Shown here piece after piece: positions 1 to 11,324 of a DNA stretch of 64,000 nucleotides. The DNA lies in assembly GCA_001599295.1 (NCBI GenBank), contig BCGN01000007.1, positions 1,043,791-1,107,790 on the forward strand. Reading direction: 5' to 3'. Numbering within the stretch: the stretch's first letter is position 1; each line of letters starts with the position of its first letter. Source of the DNA: Sporopachydermia quercuum (taxonomy: Eukaryota > Ascomycota > Sporopachydermiomycetes > Sporopachydermiales > Sporopachydermiaceae). The notes under the pieces were generated by a model. That model saw only the letters and a list, made by a program, of their open reading frames with translations, made no database searches and had not been told where the DNA came from. A program made the position numbers and the translations under genes.

Positions 1-2784
1 AATTCCTTCCGCTCCGTTAACTAAAATCATAGGAATAACCGGAAGATACCATTCCGGTTCAACCGTTTGTTCATCGTCTTGAACATATGTTAATAACGGA
101 TCATCTAATGCTGGGAAGATCTTCCGGGTTATCGGATTTAACTCGGCAAAAATGTATCTTGCTGCTGCGGCATCTTTGCCGCCTTGAGATCTTGTACCGA
201 AACAACCTTTAGGGTTTAAAAGATAGATGTTATTTGACCCAACAAAATCTTGGGCGAGCCCGACAATAGTTTGCACCAATGATTGTTCACCATGGTGGTA
301 TCCGGTATGTTCCGAAATGTAGCCAGCCAATAGAGCAACCTTAATTTCCGTTTTAAGGTTCCGTTTAAATACACCATATACAACTTTCCGTTGACCTGGT
401 TTCAATCCGTCTAGAACATTCGGAAGGGAACGGATGTTATCTGCCATTGAGAATAGAATTAATTCTTTATTGATAAAGTCAGAGATGAGGATTTCTTTGA
501 TCTCGGGATCTAAATGAGTCCCTGGAATGAAATTTCGAAGCCATTCTTTCCGATCGTCGGCCTTCTTCTTACTAAACGCTAAATCGATAAAAGGTTTGTC
601 CTCAGCCTTCAAAGCATGGAATAGCTTTAAATGTCGATCCAATTGGGAAAAATACTCTCGGCCTTCTTGTTGCGTACTTGTACCTAAACCCTTATAGTAT
701 TTCTGAGTCCAGGAACAGTTTTGTCCTTCGGACTCTCTCCATGCTTCATATTCTGGCATTGTATAGAAAGAAATCACCGATTTCTTCCGGTTCTTAACAA
801 CGGTCACTTTGACAATAGGAGTAATGAACTCAATTAGAAATCCCTGAATTGATAGCAGTCCCGGAAATGAGGTTTCTAAGAAGTTGATGATTAATCCTTT
901 GATATGACTACCATCATGATCTTGATCTGTCATAATCATAATATGTCCATAACGTAAAGATTTAGTATCTGAGTAATGTTTCTTATGTTGTAGACCGATG
1001 ATCTGCTTAATCGCTTGAATTTCGGCATTTTTACTGATTTGATCATGCGAGGCTTCTCGGACGTTTAACATTTTACCTCTCAGAGGAAAAACTCCGTAGT
1101 AATCTCTTCCCACAACGGCCAAACCGGCTACAGCTAATGACATAGCGGAATCACCTTCGGTAAGGATCAAAGTACATTTCTGAGATTCCCGAGTTCCTGC
1201 TTTATTTGCATCTTCGAGTTTCACTAAACCGGTGATTCTGTTCTTCTTACTCCCGTCGGATTTCTTTAAAGCTTTATCGGAGTTCTTCTCGGCAGTTTGA
1301 AGCAAATTATCAATAATCCGAGTTTTCAGGACTTTCTTCATGAAATCTGCCGAGATTTCGGCTTTAGATCCAAATGAGGAAACACGGGTAATCATTTGTT
1401 CTTTTGTTTGTGATGTGAAGGCGGGGTTTTCAATTAAACAGTTTACAAATAAGAATATATTGTTCTTGATTTGTGACGGTTTTAATTTAGCAGATTTGTG
1501 TTTTTTATCCAGTGTTTCCGAAATCTTACTTACTAATTGATCACAAATGTAGTTAACATGTGTCCCACCGGAGGTAGTAGCAATGGAGTTCACAAATGAT
1601 ACTTGATGGAAAGCACCATCGGATACCGCAAATGCAATTTCCCAACGATCGTTGACGATTTCATGTACAATTGTGGAACCAGTTGGCATCGATTCGGGTT
1701 CAGGAGACTCCGAGGTTTCCCGGGCCGAAGCTTCAAGAGCTTTCACGTATAACTCCACATAGGATTTGAAGCTTCTGCAGGGTATCCGTTTACCGTCAAG
1801 GTACACATCGGCACCTCGAACAGTTCCGGCAAGATCATAAACTCTTCTCCGCATTACTCCAAGTAAATCGTCATCCAAACCGGTCATTCCGAACAATTTC
1901 CAGTCAGGTTTGAATGTAATCTTTGTATATTCTTTACTAACCTTTGGAACAGTAATACTTGGCTTCCCCACATGAGACATATTATTCTTCCATGTTTGTT
2001 TATAAAGTTTACCTGTTGATTTATCGGCCGTTTCCACAGTGAATTCTGTTGAGAAGATATTACACANCTTTGCTCCGAAACCATTTCTACCACCAGTAAC
2101 TTTTCGTTGGTTATCATCGTAATTTGACGATGTAAGTAAGTTTCCGAAAATTAATTCCGGAATGTACATATTCTCCTTTTCATGGATTTCTATAGGAATT
2201 CCTTTACCGTCGTTATAGATTTCTATACTTCCGAGGTCTCTATTTATAGACACCTTCAAATGCTTCATATTCGGATCTCTGATTTTGTTATCAGCAGCGT
2301 TGACAAGAATTTCATCAAAGATTTTGAATAAACCAGGCACAATGGTTATTGTCTTATGAACCATTGTGTTTGAATCTTGGTCATAAATCCACATAGGAAT
2401 GTTATCTGGTTCGACGGATCCGATATAGGTATCAGGCCTCTTCAAGATATGTTCTAATTGGGTTAACTTTTGATAGGTCTCCGAAGATGACTTATCGGAA
2501 GCAGAAGAAGCTTTGGCTGCCAATTGGTTGACTTTGGAATCGCAGTCTTCTAAAGGAGAGCTCTTAGTGCTTGATGCGGTTGATTTAGATTTGGAGTTAG
2601 CTCTCTTCGTAGCAGAAGCCGACGTTGATTTTGCTTTCGGAGCTACCTTTGGCTTTGGCTCAGCTTTCAGTTTGGCCTTCTTTGCCTTTGGCACCTCTAA
2701 GCCGAAGTCATCATCGCTTCCGTCATCATCTGGCAATTGGAAATCGAAGTCCTCTTCCGAATACTCAAATTCACTGTCGCTCAT
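1..2784 (-). CDS. TOP2: DNA topoisomerase II, 3'-truncated by window edge
   Basis: Type IIA topoisomerase that passes one duplex through another using ATP, for decatenation and chromosome segregation in the nucleus. The frame is open for 928 codons from the ATG at 2784 to the window edge. It runs through a GHKL ATPase domain (GRNGFGAKL and QTKEQM motifs), the Toprim motif EGDSAM (about residue 540) with DQDHDGSHIKG, and the DNA-gate region ending in NPITRKIFPALDDPLL and MILVNGAEGI. The catalytic tyrosine lies in AAAARYIF at codon 877; the S. cerevisiae equivalent is Tyr782, so this protein carries an N-terminal extension of roughly 95 residues. That extension is acidic (MSDSEFEYSEEDFDF) and then Lys/Ala/Ser-rich. 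The first ATG is chosen because it starts the acidic leader. The C-terminal part lies beyond position 1. One N falls in the ATPase region at 2067. Identity is secure. Confidence 0.98.
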   Translation of the reverse strand, partial: MSDSEFEYSEEDFDFQLPDDDGSDDDFGLEVPKAKKAKLKAEPKPKVAPKAKSTSASATKRANSKSKSTASSTKSSPLEDCDSKVNQLAAKASSASDKSSSETYQKLTQLEHILKRPDTYIGSVEPDNIPMWIYDQDSNTMVHKTITIVPGLFKIFDEILVNAADNKIRDPNMKHLKVSINRDLGSIEIYNDGKGIPIEIHEKENMYIPELIFGNLLTSSNYDDNQRKVTGGRNGFGAKXCNIFSTEFTVETADKSTGKLYKQTWKNNMSHVGKPSITVPKVSKEYTKITFKPDWKLFGMTGLDDDLLGVMRRRVYDLAGTVRGADVYLDGKRIPCRSFKSYVELYVKALEASARETSESPEPESMPTGSTIVHEIVNDRWEIAFAVSDGAFHQVSFVNSIATTSGGTHVNYICDQLVSKISETLDKKHKSAKLKPSQIKNNIFLFVNCLIENPAFTSQTKEQMITRVSSFGSKAEISADFMKKVLKTRIIDNLLQTAEKNSDKALKKSDGSKKNRITGLVKLEDANKAGTRESQKCTLILTEGDSAMSLAVAGLAVVGRDYYGVFPLRGKMLNVREASHDQISKNAEIQAIKQIIGLQHKKHYSDTKSLRYGHIMIMTDQDHDGSHIKGLIINFLETSFPGLLSIQGFLIEFITPIVKVTVVKNRKKSVISFYTMPEYEAWRESEGQNCSWTQKYYKGLGTSTQQEGREYFSQLDRHLKLFHALKAEDKPFIDLAFSKKKADDRKEWLRNFIPGTHLDPEIKEILISDFINKELILFSMADNIRSLPNVLDGLKPGQRKVVYGVFKRNLKTEIKVALLAGYISEHTGYHHGEQSLVQTIVGLAQDFVGSNNIYLLNPKGCFGTRSQGGKDAAAARYIFAELNPITRKIFPALDDPLLTYVQDDEQTVEPEWYLPVIPMILVNGAEGI

Positions 2785-4514
2785 TGCAAATCAGTGATAT
2801 TACCGTTCTTTGTAAAATAAACAACATGTAGATGTGTTGCTTATTGAATAATAGGCATTGGCAGATTACTGGGAGGAATAATTGAGACTAAGTGAATGAG
2901 ACGCGTTGTGGTATAGGTTTCTGATTTGTGTTTTATGATTTTTGTATTGAGGTTTGATTATAACTGTGGTTCATTTTTAACTGCAGTCAGGAATGGATAT
3001 CAAATAACAAACAGACTTCAATACAGTAAATACCCTGGCGCTTAGGTCTGAAATGAGTTCCTGAAAATGAGAAGAAGAGAAGACGATGAGATAAATTAGT
3101 TTATGAACAATAAGCAGAAAAAAAGGGAAGTACATGTGATGTTTTTAGGCAAAGTCAAACAGCAGAGCTGCATTGGGAAGTCTTGTTTTTGTTTTTCGTG
3201 TTTGTGTTTAACCAAGAACGTACAATGTTGGATAGCGGAAATGGTGGGGGTATACCGGAGATGGGAAAAATGAGGTAAGGAGACGATGAGAATGAAAAAA
3301 CTGAAGACTGGATTTAATCCTAGAATTAACATTCGAATTCGTTGAAGTAAAGCTAAATAGGAAAAATGGTCAACAGCAGATATTTTTGGGATATCTGATG
3401 TGATGATGAGCTAGGCGATCAACATGGAGAGGGTTCTTACGATGAGATATCTTTTCGTTATTTGTTGCACATGATTTCCGTAGTTTTTTGACCTTACGAA
3501 TTATCAGATGATAAATGAGAGGAACTCGTCATACATTCGAGCAATAAATCATTATATGGGATAGCTATTAGTAGTTACTAGTTGGAATGAAAATTTTTGT
3601 TCTGTTTAATGGTATGTGCTGAAACATCAACCTGACTGAAGGTAACAACATCGCGAATCATCCCATTAATATTTCGCACATGACTACTTGATTTGGAGAG
3701 CATATCTTGCTATTTTCCCAGGTTCACATATGAAAATAGTATATACGCGTACAAGGCTGCTTGTAGTGGGATTTTAACTATTGTAAGTTTGTATATTGTT
3801 GCTCAGATCTTCCATATTGCAGCAACAGTTGGACTCGTCCAATTTTTGATTGGCAATCTTGGGAATATCCTCTCAGATGGTCTTCTCTTTTCAATAAGAT
3901 GAACAAAACTCAAGAAATATATAGAGACTGTAACAAGATGACCATCAATAATCAACATAACTAAAAGCAATACAATCCTATCAAAACCGCTTATTGGAAT
4001 ATCTATTCAACGGTACTTCTATGTAAAATTGCTAAAGTACGTATCAAAAGCACATCTACGAACCAAGATATGCATGTTCCAGCATATTATGCATACACGT
4101 GACAGGTTTTTCTTTTTCTGTCAACTTCTTCTTATCTTTCAAGCTTTATTTTCCCTCTTCATTTCCTCATTTTATGCTCTTTTCTTCTTATCAATTGAGC
4201 ATCCTGTTAGGTAACGACTACTTTGCTGACAAAATAGCCCACTTCTAACATAAGATGCAATGGGAAGTGCTTATTGAAGATAATCATATTATCACCAACA
4301 AACTCTTTGACAAAATCAATAGATTCCATGGGCACAGCGAAAGGTTGTAGATAGTGCCAAATATAGGTTTGCAGTTGATAGCTCCATAAACACATCTTTC
4401 TTGTTTCCTCCTCTTGAATGAGCAATCACAGTACTTCATTCACGATTGTTTAATTATTTTTTTTTCTCTTTTTTATCACAGATCGTTCAGATAATATATC
4501 CTATCGGCATTGTC
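2785..4514. other. Intergenic region between divergent TOP2 and cytidine deaminase
   Basis: This 1.7 kb stretch shows no convincing gene; reading frames in it are short and lack recognisable motifs. It holds the MCB near TOP2, three copies of ACGATGAG (3083, 3283, 3439) resembling the yeast PAC element, and a CACGTG at about 4096. A T-rich tract ending in CACAG at about 4482 precedes the deaminase start and could be the 3' end of a 5'-UTR intron. Confidence 0.5.
2901..2906. promoter_or_regulatory. MluI cell-cycle box (ACGCGT) upstream of TOP2
   Basis: ACGCGT lies 117 bp upstream of the TOP2 ATG on the divergent side. In ascomycete yeasts this hexamer is the core bound by MBF at G1/S genes, and TOP2 is cell-cycle regulated in several fungi. 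The match is exact, but it is one short motif, so the role is inferred. Confidence 0.4.
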
Positions 4515-5650
4515 ATGACTGTTCCTTCTGCTATCAAAGTGTCACCAGATACTCCATCTGAATTGTACTCACCTTTGACATGGGACCTTCTTAAAGAAAC
4601 TGTTGATCGAGTAAGCAAAGGTACGAAATTCAGCGCTTTCTTGTTAGTTATTTTTTCTGTCGTTAAACCAAATATGCAAATGAGAATACTGACATTCAAT
4701 AAGCTCAAACAAAATCATATTCGCCCTACTCCAAATTCCGGTAAGTTTAATATTAAGAACAGTTAACTGTCTGAGTCAAGTATTCTAATGTAATTCCATA
4801 TAAAGATGTTAAATGTGGTTTCCGTTTAAACAATATAGTCGACAACACTATTGAAGCTATAAGAGGGAAAAAAGAAGCATACATCAAAATACTATTTGCC
4901 CATAAAGCTGACCTAAAAAATGATCTATTACTAACAGTTCAAATAGTGTTGGTTGCGTAATTCATACTAGTGAAGGTCATTGGATAGAAGGAGCAAACAT
5001 TGAAAATGCAAGCTATGGTGAGTCAATTTATTATTAGCATGCATTATGAGGAAAATAACACTTATAATAGAGTGACTTTAGTAATTATGAGACATTACTG
5101 AAGAATGTGTGCTGTATTTTACTTGCAGCTTGTTGCTACTGTTCTATTACTCTTATATCACTATCATATTATATTACTACTACTAACAATAACTATAGGC
5201 GCTTGTATATGTGCTGAAAGAACTGCCATTGTTTCTATGAAAGTGAGTATTTGATNTTTAAACTTCAAGTTTTTGCAATTATGACCTTCTAATTAATATG
5301 GAACACTACATTGTTTGAGGGTTCTTACATGTTATGAATCATTAAAGTATATAACCGCTTCGATGAAACATATCATGAGTTCTACTAATATACAATATTT
5401 CTATCTACTAACAAATATGCATACATATGGATAGATGCTTTATCCTTCTGATTCTATTAAATATCTTGCAGTTATAACAGATTCGCCAATAATCTCATCT
5501 CCTTGTGGGATATGTAGACAAGTTATTCGAGAGTTTGCAACTGACCTTTCACTGAAAGTTGTGATGTTTAATGCTAAATGTGATGAGCTTATTATTATGT
5601 CTATAGATGACTTACTACCATTGAGTTTTGGTCCCGAGAATTTGAAATAG
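4515..5650 (+). CDS. CDD1: Cytidine deaminase, five exons
   Basis: Zinc-dependent cytidine/deoxycytidine deaminase of pyrimidine salvage, in the cytosol. Exons by splice signal and protein homology are 4515-4620, 4704-4740, 4947-5017, 5199-5242 and 5435-5650, giving 157 residues. The spliced product reads through SYSPYSKFRVG (residues 40-50), NIENASYGACICAERTA and PCGICRQVIREF, and ends FGPENLK, matching the family along its full length. Predicted zinc ligands are C76, C110 and C113, and E78 is the proton shuttle. All introns are GT-AG. Branch points are TACTGAC at 4687 and TACTAAC at 4929, 5181 and 5406. Exons 2 and 4 are only 37 and 44 nt. The start is the first ATG in frame with exon 1; an additional 5'-UTR intron is possible. 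The intron density is unusual for a yeast gene this small. Confidence 0.9.
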
Positions 5651-6212
5651 ATAAAATGATCAAGAAACNAAGAAGCGAACATCTTACAACTACCTGATGA
5701 TTGGATTTTTGGAGCTTTGTTTTATAAAGAAAAGAAAATTTTAGTTGATAGAATTCTATGGTATGAATACCTACTTAATGTGGACGCCCTGTTATAAAAT
5801 CCTTGATATTGAAGAATGCTTTTAAAGATGTTAACATTAACGAGAGTACTATTGATTGAAGCAATACCTAATTATGCTGATCAAATCATGGAAGTTCATA
5901 GTATATCATGCTATGCAACCAACATTAGGATGGTATTTCTTCTATCTTCTATATCTTTCCTCTAATTTACCGGAATATTTANTACCACGTGAGTTAGATA
6001 AAAAGAAATACATATTTCTCCATTTAATAAGGGAATAATGTGTTATGAAATGACGAATTTATAGATTATAAATGCATGATTTTTCTATGAATTTAGAGTC
6101 AGATTGTAATGAAATGTTCTTTATCTTTTCCTCTACTCTTTACATATTCCCTGCTACTCTGTACATATTTTTCGATAATGTTTATAACCTCCGAAATCAT
6201 TCACATTACTTC
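5651..6212. other. Intergenic, convergent 3' ends
   Basis: AT-rich spacer between the 3' ends of the deaminase and methionine aminopeptidase genes. Short open frames occur but none has a motif or coding character. I see only 3'-UTR-like sequence. Confidence 0.5.
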
Positions 6213-7328
6213 CTAAATTCTCTTCACTGGACCCCCAGGCGAGCTATCCACCCTCGCCGTAAGAATTTCACAACCTGTTTCAGTAACTAATAGTGTATGC
6301 TCAAACTGTGCTGATCCTTTACCATCAACTGTCGTTGCAGTCCAGTCATCAGGCCATTGAATATCTCGATAGTCTCCCAGAGTAAGCATAGGTTCTATAG
6401 TAAATGTCATACCTGGTTTAGCTATACCTGGAGTTTTATTCTTCTTATAGTGAGGAACATCTGGTGTCGTATGGAATAAAGAGTTAACCCCATGGCCAAC
6501 GAATGTTCTAACCACCCCTAATTTATTCTCAGTTGCATGCTTCTCAATAACTGCTCCGATATCTCGGAAAAGCATTCCAGGACGAACAATATCAATAGCC
6601 ATTTGTAATGATTCTCTACATGTTTCCACTAGGCGAACTAGATCCGGATCTGCCTTAGCTTTATCTCCAACGTAGTATGTCTCGTTCAAATCAGAATGAT
6701 ATCCATCGTGATATAAGGAAACATCGATATTCACAATATCCCCATCTTGTAAAGGCCTTTGATCAGGAATACCATGACAAATGACTTCATTGACAGATGT
6801 ACAACATGATTTTGGGAAATTATAGTAATTGAAAGGTGATGGATATGCATTTCTAGCAATTGTAGCTTCATGGACAATCAAATCAATCTCTTCAGTAGTG
6901 ACTCCCGGTTTGATGGCAGCAGCAGCTAAATCTAGTACTTCCCTACCTAACTTATTAGCTACACGCATTTTCTNTATAGCTTCTGGGGATAAAACATCAA
7001 TTGTGGTTCTCCTATTGGCGATCTCTGATAGTGGAGCACCGTTTAAAGCATAATCAGGTTTTTGAATGCTTTCTGGGACAGGTCTTCTTGGAGATAACGG
7101 ATAGCAAGCTCTGAGCGAACCTGAGTATTGAAAATTAGGGAACGGATCATAGGAATCTTCTCCGGCTTTCTTATGCACAAATTTATGAGTGGCCCAGTTC
7201 TTTTTGAAGCACGTTTGATCGCAGAAAATGCTAGTAACGCCTTGCTTTAAACACATTGGACATTTCAAAGTAGAGTCGGTGATTTTGCTGCAGTCAGCAC
7301 CTGTGCAGCGAATAACTACCTGCGTCAT
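6213..7328 (-). CDS. MAP1: Methionine aminopeptidase type 1 with N-terminal zinc finger
   Basis: Removes the initiator methionine from nascent proteins at the ribosome. The single exon encodes 371 residues, against 387 for S. cerevisiae MAP1. Residues 8-52 hold the ribosome-linked zinc-finger region, with Cys at 8, 13, 23, 26, 36 and 40 and His at 48 and 52. The pita-bread catalytic domain follows. Its five metal ligands are all present: D202 (NIDVSLY), D213 (HSDLNETY), H279 (VGHGVN), E312 (TIEPML) and E343 (QFEHTL). H185 in CHGIPD corresponds to the substrate-contacting histidine. The start is the first ATG and places the finger at the expected position. One N at 6974 affects residue 119. 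Identification is firm, and the zinc finger rules out MetAP2. Confidence 0.97.
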   Translation of the reverse strand: MTQVVIRCTGADCSKITDSTLKCPMCLKQGVTSIFCDQTCFKKNWATHKFVHKKAGEDSYDPFPNFQYSGSLRACYPLSPRRPVPESIQKPDYALNGAPLSEIANRRTTIDVLSPEAIXKMRVANKLGREVLDLAAAAIKPGVTTEEIDLIVHEATIARNAYPSPFNYYNFPKSCCTSVNEVICHGIPDQRPLQDGDIVNIDVSLYHDGYHSDLNETYYVGDKAKADPDLVRLVETCRESLQMAIDIVRPGMLFRDIGAVIEKHATENKLGVVRTFVGHGVNSLFHTTPDVPHYKKNKTPGIAKPGMTFTIEPMLTLGDYRDIQWPDDWTATTVDGKGSAQFEHTLLVTETGCEILTARVDSSPGGPVKRI

Positions 7329-7942
7329 TTTGCTGGTTATGGAGTTTCAGCGGTAAAAATAAGTAGACTTCCCAGTGCCTATACGGACCTATAAGTGCCA
7401 TAGGCAAAAATCTGGAGAACTTTGTGGATATTTGACAGCAGTTGTAATGAAGAAGCTGACTAGCTGATAAGGTAAAAAAGAAGGAAGGTAAGAGATGAAA
7501 AATTTTCGGGATATTCCGGATATAATACTTTGAAGAGGGAAAGACAGGAGATCACTGTTATGTTATGTTTACCATAATTTGTGAATTTGGGGTATCTCTA
7601 GAGATAACAAGAAAAAATGTGAGGAATCTATTATGGAAAAGATAGACAGTATTGTATCCATAATCACTGAGTCCACTTATTAGTTTTTCCGTTTTGTTCA
7701 ACTCATCTCCAGTCTTCATTCTGGTTTTTTTTAAGGATGATGTACTGTCAAGGAAGTAACTATTATTACTAGCTGAATTGCCAGGAGTGTGATAGGTTCC
7801 AAAGGTTTATTCTTCAAAAGAGAGTATCTGTTTCTTATTGCACAAGACGAATTATCTGGCCTGTTTACTAAGGTATTGGCTTCTGTCTCCCCCTGTGTGG
7901 GACCCAACATTCACTCCCATACTTCAATTCTTACCCTTAATA
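7329..7942. other. Intergenic, divergent promoters of MAP1 and CSN5
   Basis: This 0.6 kb stretch between two divergent starts has no coding signal and must contain both core promoters. No motif stands out beyond A/T-rich tracts. Confidence 0.5.
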
Positions 7943-10321
7943 ATGGCGTCTCATCATTCTGTAGACAACCAGCTTTCAGACTCAGAATGTTCAGAAAGCC
8001 TACTATCGGACGTATCAACTATGGAGTCAGAACGAGTTCGATCGGCATCCAATGCTGATATAGACATGGATATTGATGACGATGATGATGAACTACGGCG
8101 AGGGAATAATACAAACTCCCAACAGAAACAGTTGACAACGGAAGACCAACGAAGTCATGGAAATATAGAGAAAAGCAGCAGAGCAAGCGACGACTACTTT
8201 TTATATAACAGCGAAGAGCAGATAAAAATCCGGTCGGAGAAGCCGTACAGAAAAGAGTATGTGTCGTATTTGTGATTGTCGATTTTATGTTGATTAATGT
8301 TTATTAATGTTACAATTATGTTGTTGTGNCATGTTCGAATAAATGTACATTAATTGACTAAACTGNTAATATTATTAGTCTCATATGTTTTAATACTAAC
8401 ACGAATTAATTAGTGTAAATTACTTTCAAGAAGTGAAAATATCAGCTTTGGCATTAACAAAAATGGTATGTTTGATTTTTTGCTGAGAATAAAAATAGGA
8501 GAAAAGGATGCTAAATGGGCTGNCGAATTTGAAAGATAAGTGGTTAGAAGCCTGTGTTTTTTTGATTGAATTTATGAAGGTTATTTGGGCTGCTTTGAGT
8601 TGCTTTCAGTAACCATGGAGTTAATTTAACAACATTTCTGGGATTGTTAATACAGTATATTCGATTTCGGGAGGAGACACACATGATATTACTACTTTGT
8701 ACATTATGATGAGAATAGAGAAACAGTTTGAGTACGTCAGCAAGTTCAATACTTAGTTGGTTATATGACTAGGGTGCNTCAGTATTACGTTTAAACATAC
8801 ATCAATTGATATTAAAGTGGACTTTTTGTCAGATATCACTGTAACAGTAACCAAGCATCAGAATTTCTGCAATGAAATCTGACATACTACAGGCTAAATA
8901 CGTTTTCTATTCCATTCAAATTAACAATCGCAACAAGGATCGTAATGAAATTTATGAGGACCGCATTGAAAATGCAATTGGGGGTACCAGAAGTTCGTTA
9001 CTTTTTCACTAATAAATAATACTAATCATCATCATAATAACAATAGTTTCAATGATCAAACACTTTTCGACCTTCATGAAAGCCTATACGATCTTCATTC
9101 TTCAACATCATCTTCCCCTATATAACTACTCTTGTACTAACAACNAAACAGGTAAAACATGCTCATTCTGGTGGTTCCATAGAAATAATGGGTCTAATGA
9201 CAGGTAAAATCATTGGCCACTCTTTCATAGTAATGGACTCTTATCCTCTACCTGTACATGGAACAGAAACCCGTGTAAATGCTATGAGCGAAGGATATGA
9301 ATTCATGGTACAGTATATTCAATCCTCGCATGATGTTAACAGGAAAGAAAATGTTATTGGCTGGTACCATTCACATCCTGGATATGGCTGTTGGTTATCG
9401 GGAATAGATGTAGAGACTCAAATGCTGCAGCAATCATTTCAAGACCCATTTGTCGCCGTAGTAATTGACCCTGAGAGAACAAATGCTACTGGAAAAGTAG
9501 ATATTGGCGCGTTCAGAACATATCCAGAAAAAGAAGTTAGTGAAACTGGCGGCGGAACTGTTTCTAAATCCAGTAGTAAATCCAGCCGTACAGGAACCGC
9601 CACTGGTGGTAAGTACCATACCGTTCCTACTACAGAGATATCTAAACCTGCAAATCCACCTAAGAAGCCCGCGGGAATCCTTCCGTTAGGGAAAGTGAAA
9701 GATTATGGTGCACACTCTTATCGATATTATCCCTTGGAAGTGTCATATTTCAATTCAACGCAGGATGAGCTTTTGATGAAGGAACTTTGGAACCACCATT
9801 GGACCAATACGTTATCACAATTAGGGTTTACCGATGCTCGGGAATCTTTCGTTGTAGATCGAATGATGGATTTGGCTAAGAAATATATAGATTTTGACCG
9901 GCATGATAAACTGAGATTGCGGGCAGCACGAGGGGTGAGTGGGGTAGGAGGGACGCCTGGAGGAAGTCTTCGAAGATACGAAACAGCCAGTGAAGTTGAA
10001 TCAGGTGGGATCGGAAGAAGGTTAAGTAGGAAACAACACTCGGGTTTAATAATGACTACCTCTGATCTGAATCGGAATAAAAGTGTTGCACAAGGGAAAC
10101 TTGGAACCGCTCTTGGAAGCGGAAGTGGTAAAAATAACAGCGGTAGTGGAAATTTAAGCTCTACAGACTCGGCTACCGTTTCTCCTGGATTTTCTTCTAC
10201 ATTTGGTTCATCTACCGCTTCTAATGAACTCCAAGAGGTGATTCAACAGGGAAANTCTATTGGTGTTCAAGAAGCGCAGCAGTTGATTCTTCAAAGGGCG
10301 AAAGAAATGCTTTTCAGCTAA
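7943..10321 (+). CDS. RRI1: COP9 signalosome subunit 5 (JAMM deneddylase)
   Basis: Metalloprotease subunit that removes NEDD8/Rub1 from cullins. Exons are 7943-8256, 8414-8465 and 9152-10321, giving 511 residues. Splicing joins KPYRKD to VNYFQEVKISALALTKM and then to VKHAHSGGSIEIMGLMTGK, an unbroken match to CSN5. The JAMM site is complete: E133, H195-S-H197, S205 and D208 within HSHPGYGCWLSGID. The N terminus (MASHHSVDNQLSDSE) is acidic and low-complexity. The region after the MPN domain is long, Ser/Gly/Thr-rich and probably disordered, with a short amphipathic end QLILQRAKEMLFS. Branch points TACTAAC lie at 8394 and 9135. The second intron is 686 nt, long for a yeast. The ATG at 7943 is chosen as the first Met of the acidic leader; an upstream in-frame ATG at 7838 is less CSN5-like. 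Confidence 0.93.
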
Positions 10322-11324
10322 CCATTCAGCAGTTAGTTTACCGCCATTGATCAACAGAAATCCTTGTTATCTCGATAAAAATGTTGAAGGTGATTAGGAA
10401 AATAAACGAGATCANCGAGAGCAGCAGAATCTTGGAAACAAGAAAACCGCTATAGACCCAATATATTCAGTCTTATTTAGAAGTTGAGTTTGGCTTAATT
10501 TATGTGATTGTATTTCTATGCGTTAATTAGTCAGCAGAAACATAAAACTACGGTCATTAATGTTGAGAAGTAATGCATAGTTAATAAGTTCTTTCATGAA
10601 ATAAACGACAATATTAATTGTGAATATTGTTGCAGGCTTCAGTGCGACTCAAGCACTCTTCCTGTGCAATTTATAGCTTAGGAAACTAGCTAGGCATTCC
10701 CTTTTATTTCCTAGTTGCTGATGATATTTTACCTGACTATCAATAAACCAGAGTTGGTTATTTTCAGATCAATGATTATAGCAATGGCTTTACTATTATT
10801 CTTGAATTACCGATTCTGAGTTCTGACAAGAGTTTGTTCAGTTCAATGCAGTATTATTTTCAGTATTTTATGTACTCTAATGGTTAGTTTCAACTAATGT
10901 CAAATTGTAAATCTGCAATATGCTATAAGCTGTTCTCATAATCCGTATAGTACCAATAAATGAATATATGAACTTCTGTTGATTTGACATGAAATATATA
11001 CTGTCAATTAAAGTAAGAATCTCTGTAGTGTACAGCGAATTAATGCAAGTCAAAATCGGAATTGTTGTAGCTGTAATTGTAATTGTTGTTACACAAAATA
11101 ATTAATGTAAGCGAAATTAGTTGTGTTATTGTATCATTACAAGTTTACATAATTACAAAAATGCATAAGTGTATAAAGTATAAATTCAGTGTTGGGTTTA
11201 TGTACATTAATTATTACACACTGAATATTATATATATTACATAATTGCTAAACAGATTGCAATGGCAGACTACTAAAAACAAAGAAGAGTCCACATTCCT
11301 TTTATCTACTAAGCAATAAATCGG
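10322..11324. other. Intergenic, convergent, very AT-rich
   Basis: One kilobase between the 3' ends of the CSN5 and WD40 genes, with no open frame worth calling. It is rich in ATTAAT/TAATTA words (for example TGTACATTAATT at 11201). Convergent AT-rich spacers of this kind often hold replication origins in yeasts, but nothing here proves one. Confidence 0.45.

Noticed and set aside
3693-3902. 69-codon hydrophobic open frame between TOP2 and the deaminase
   Set aside because: No ATG start, no motif, not joined to the deaminase by any splice site; likely chance.
10322-11324. AT-rich spacer as a replication origin
   Set aside because: No defined consensus for this organism and no functional evidence; composition alone is not enough.
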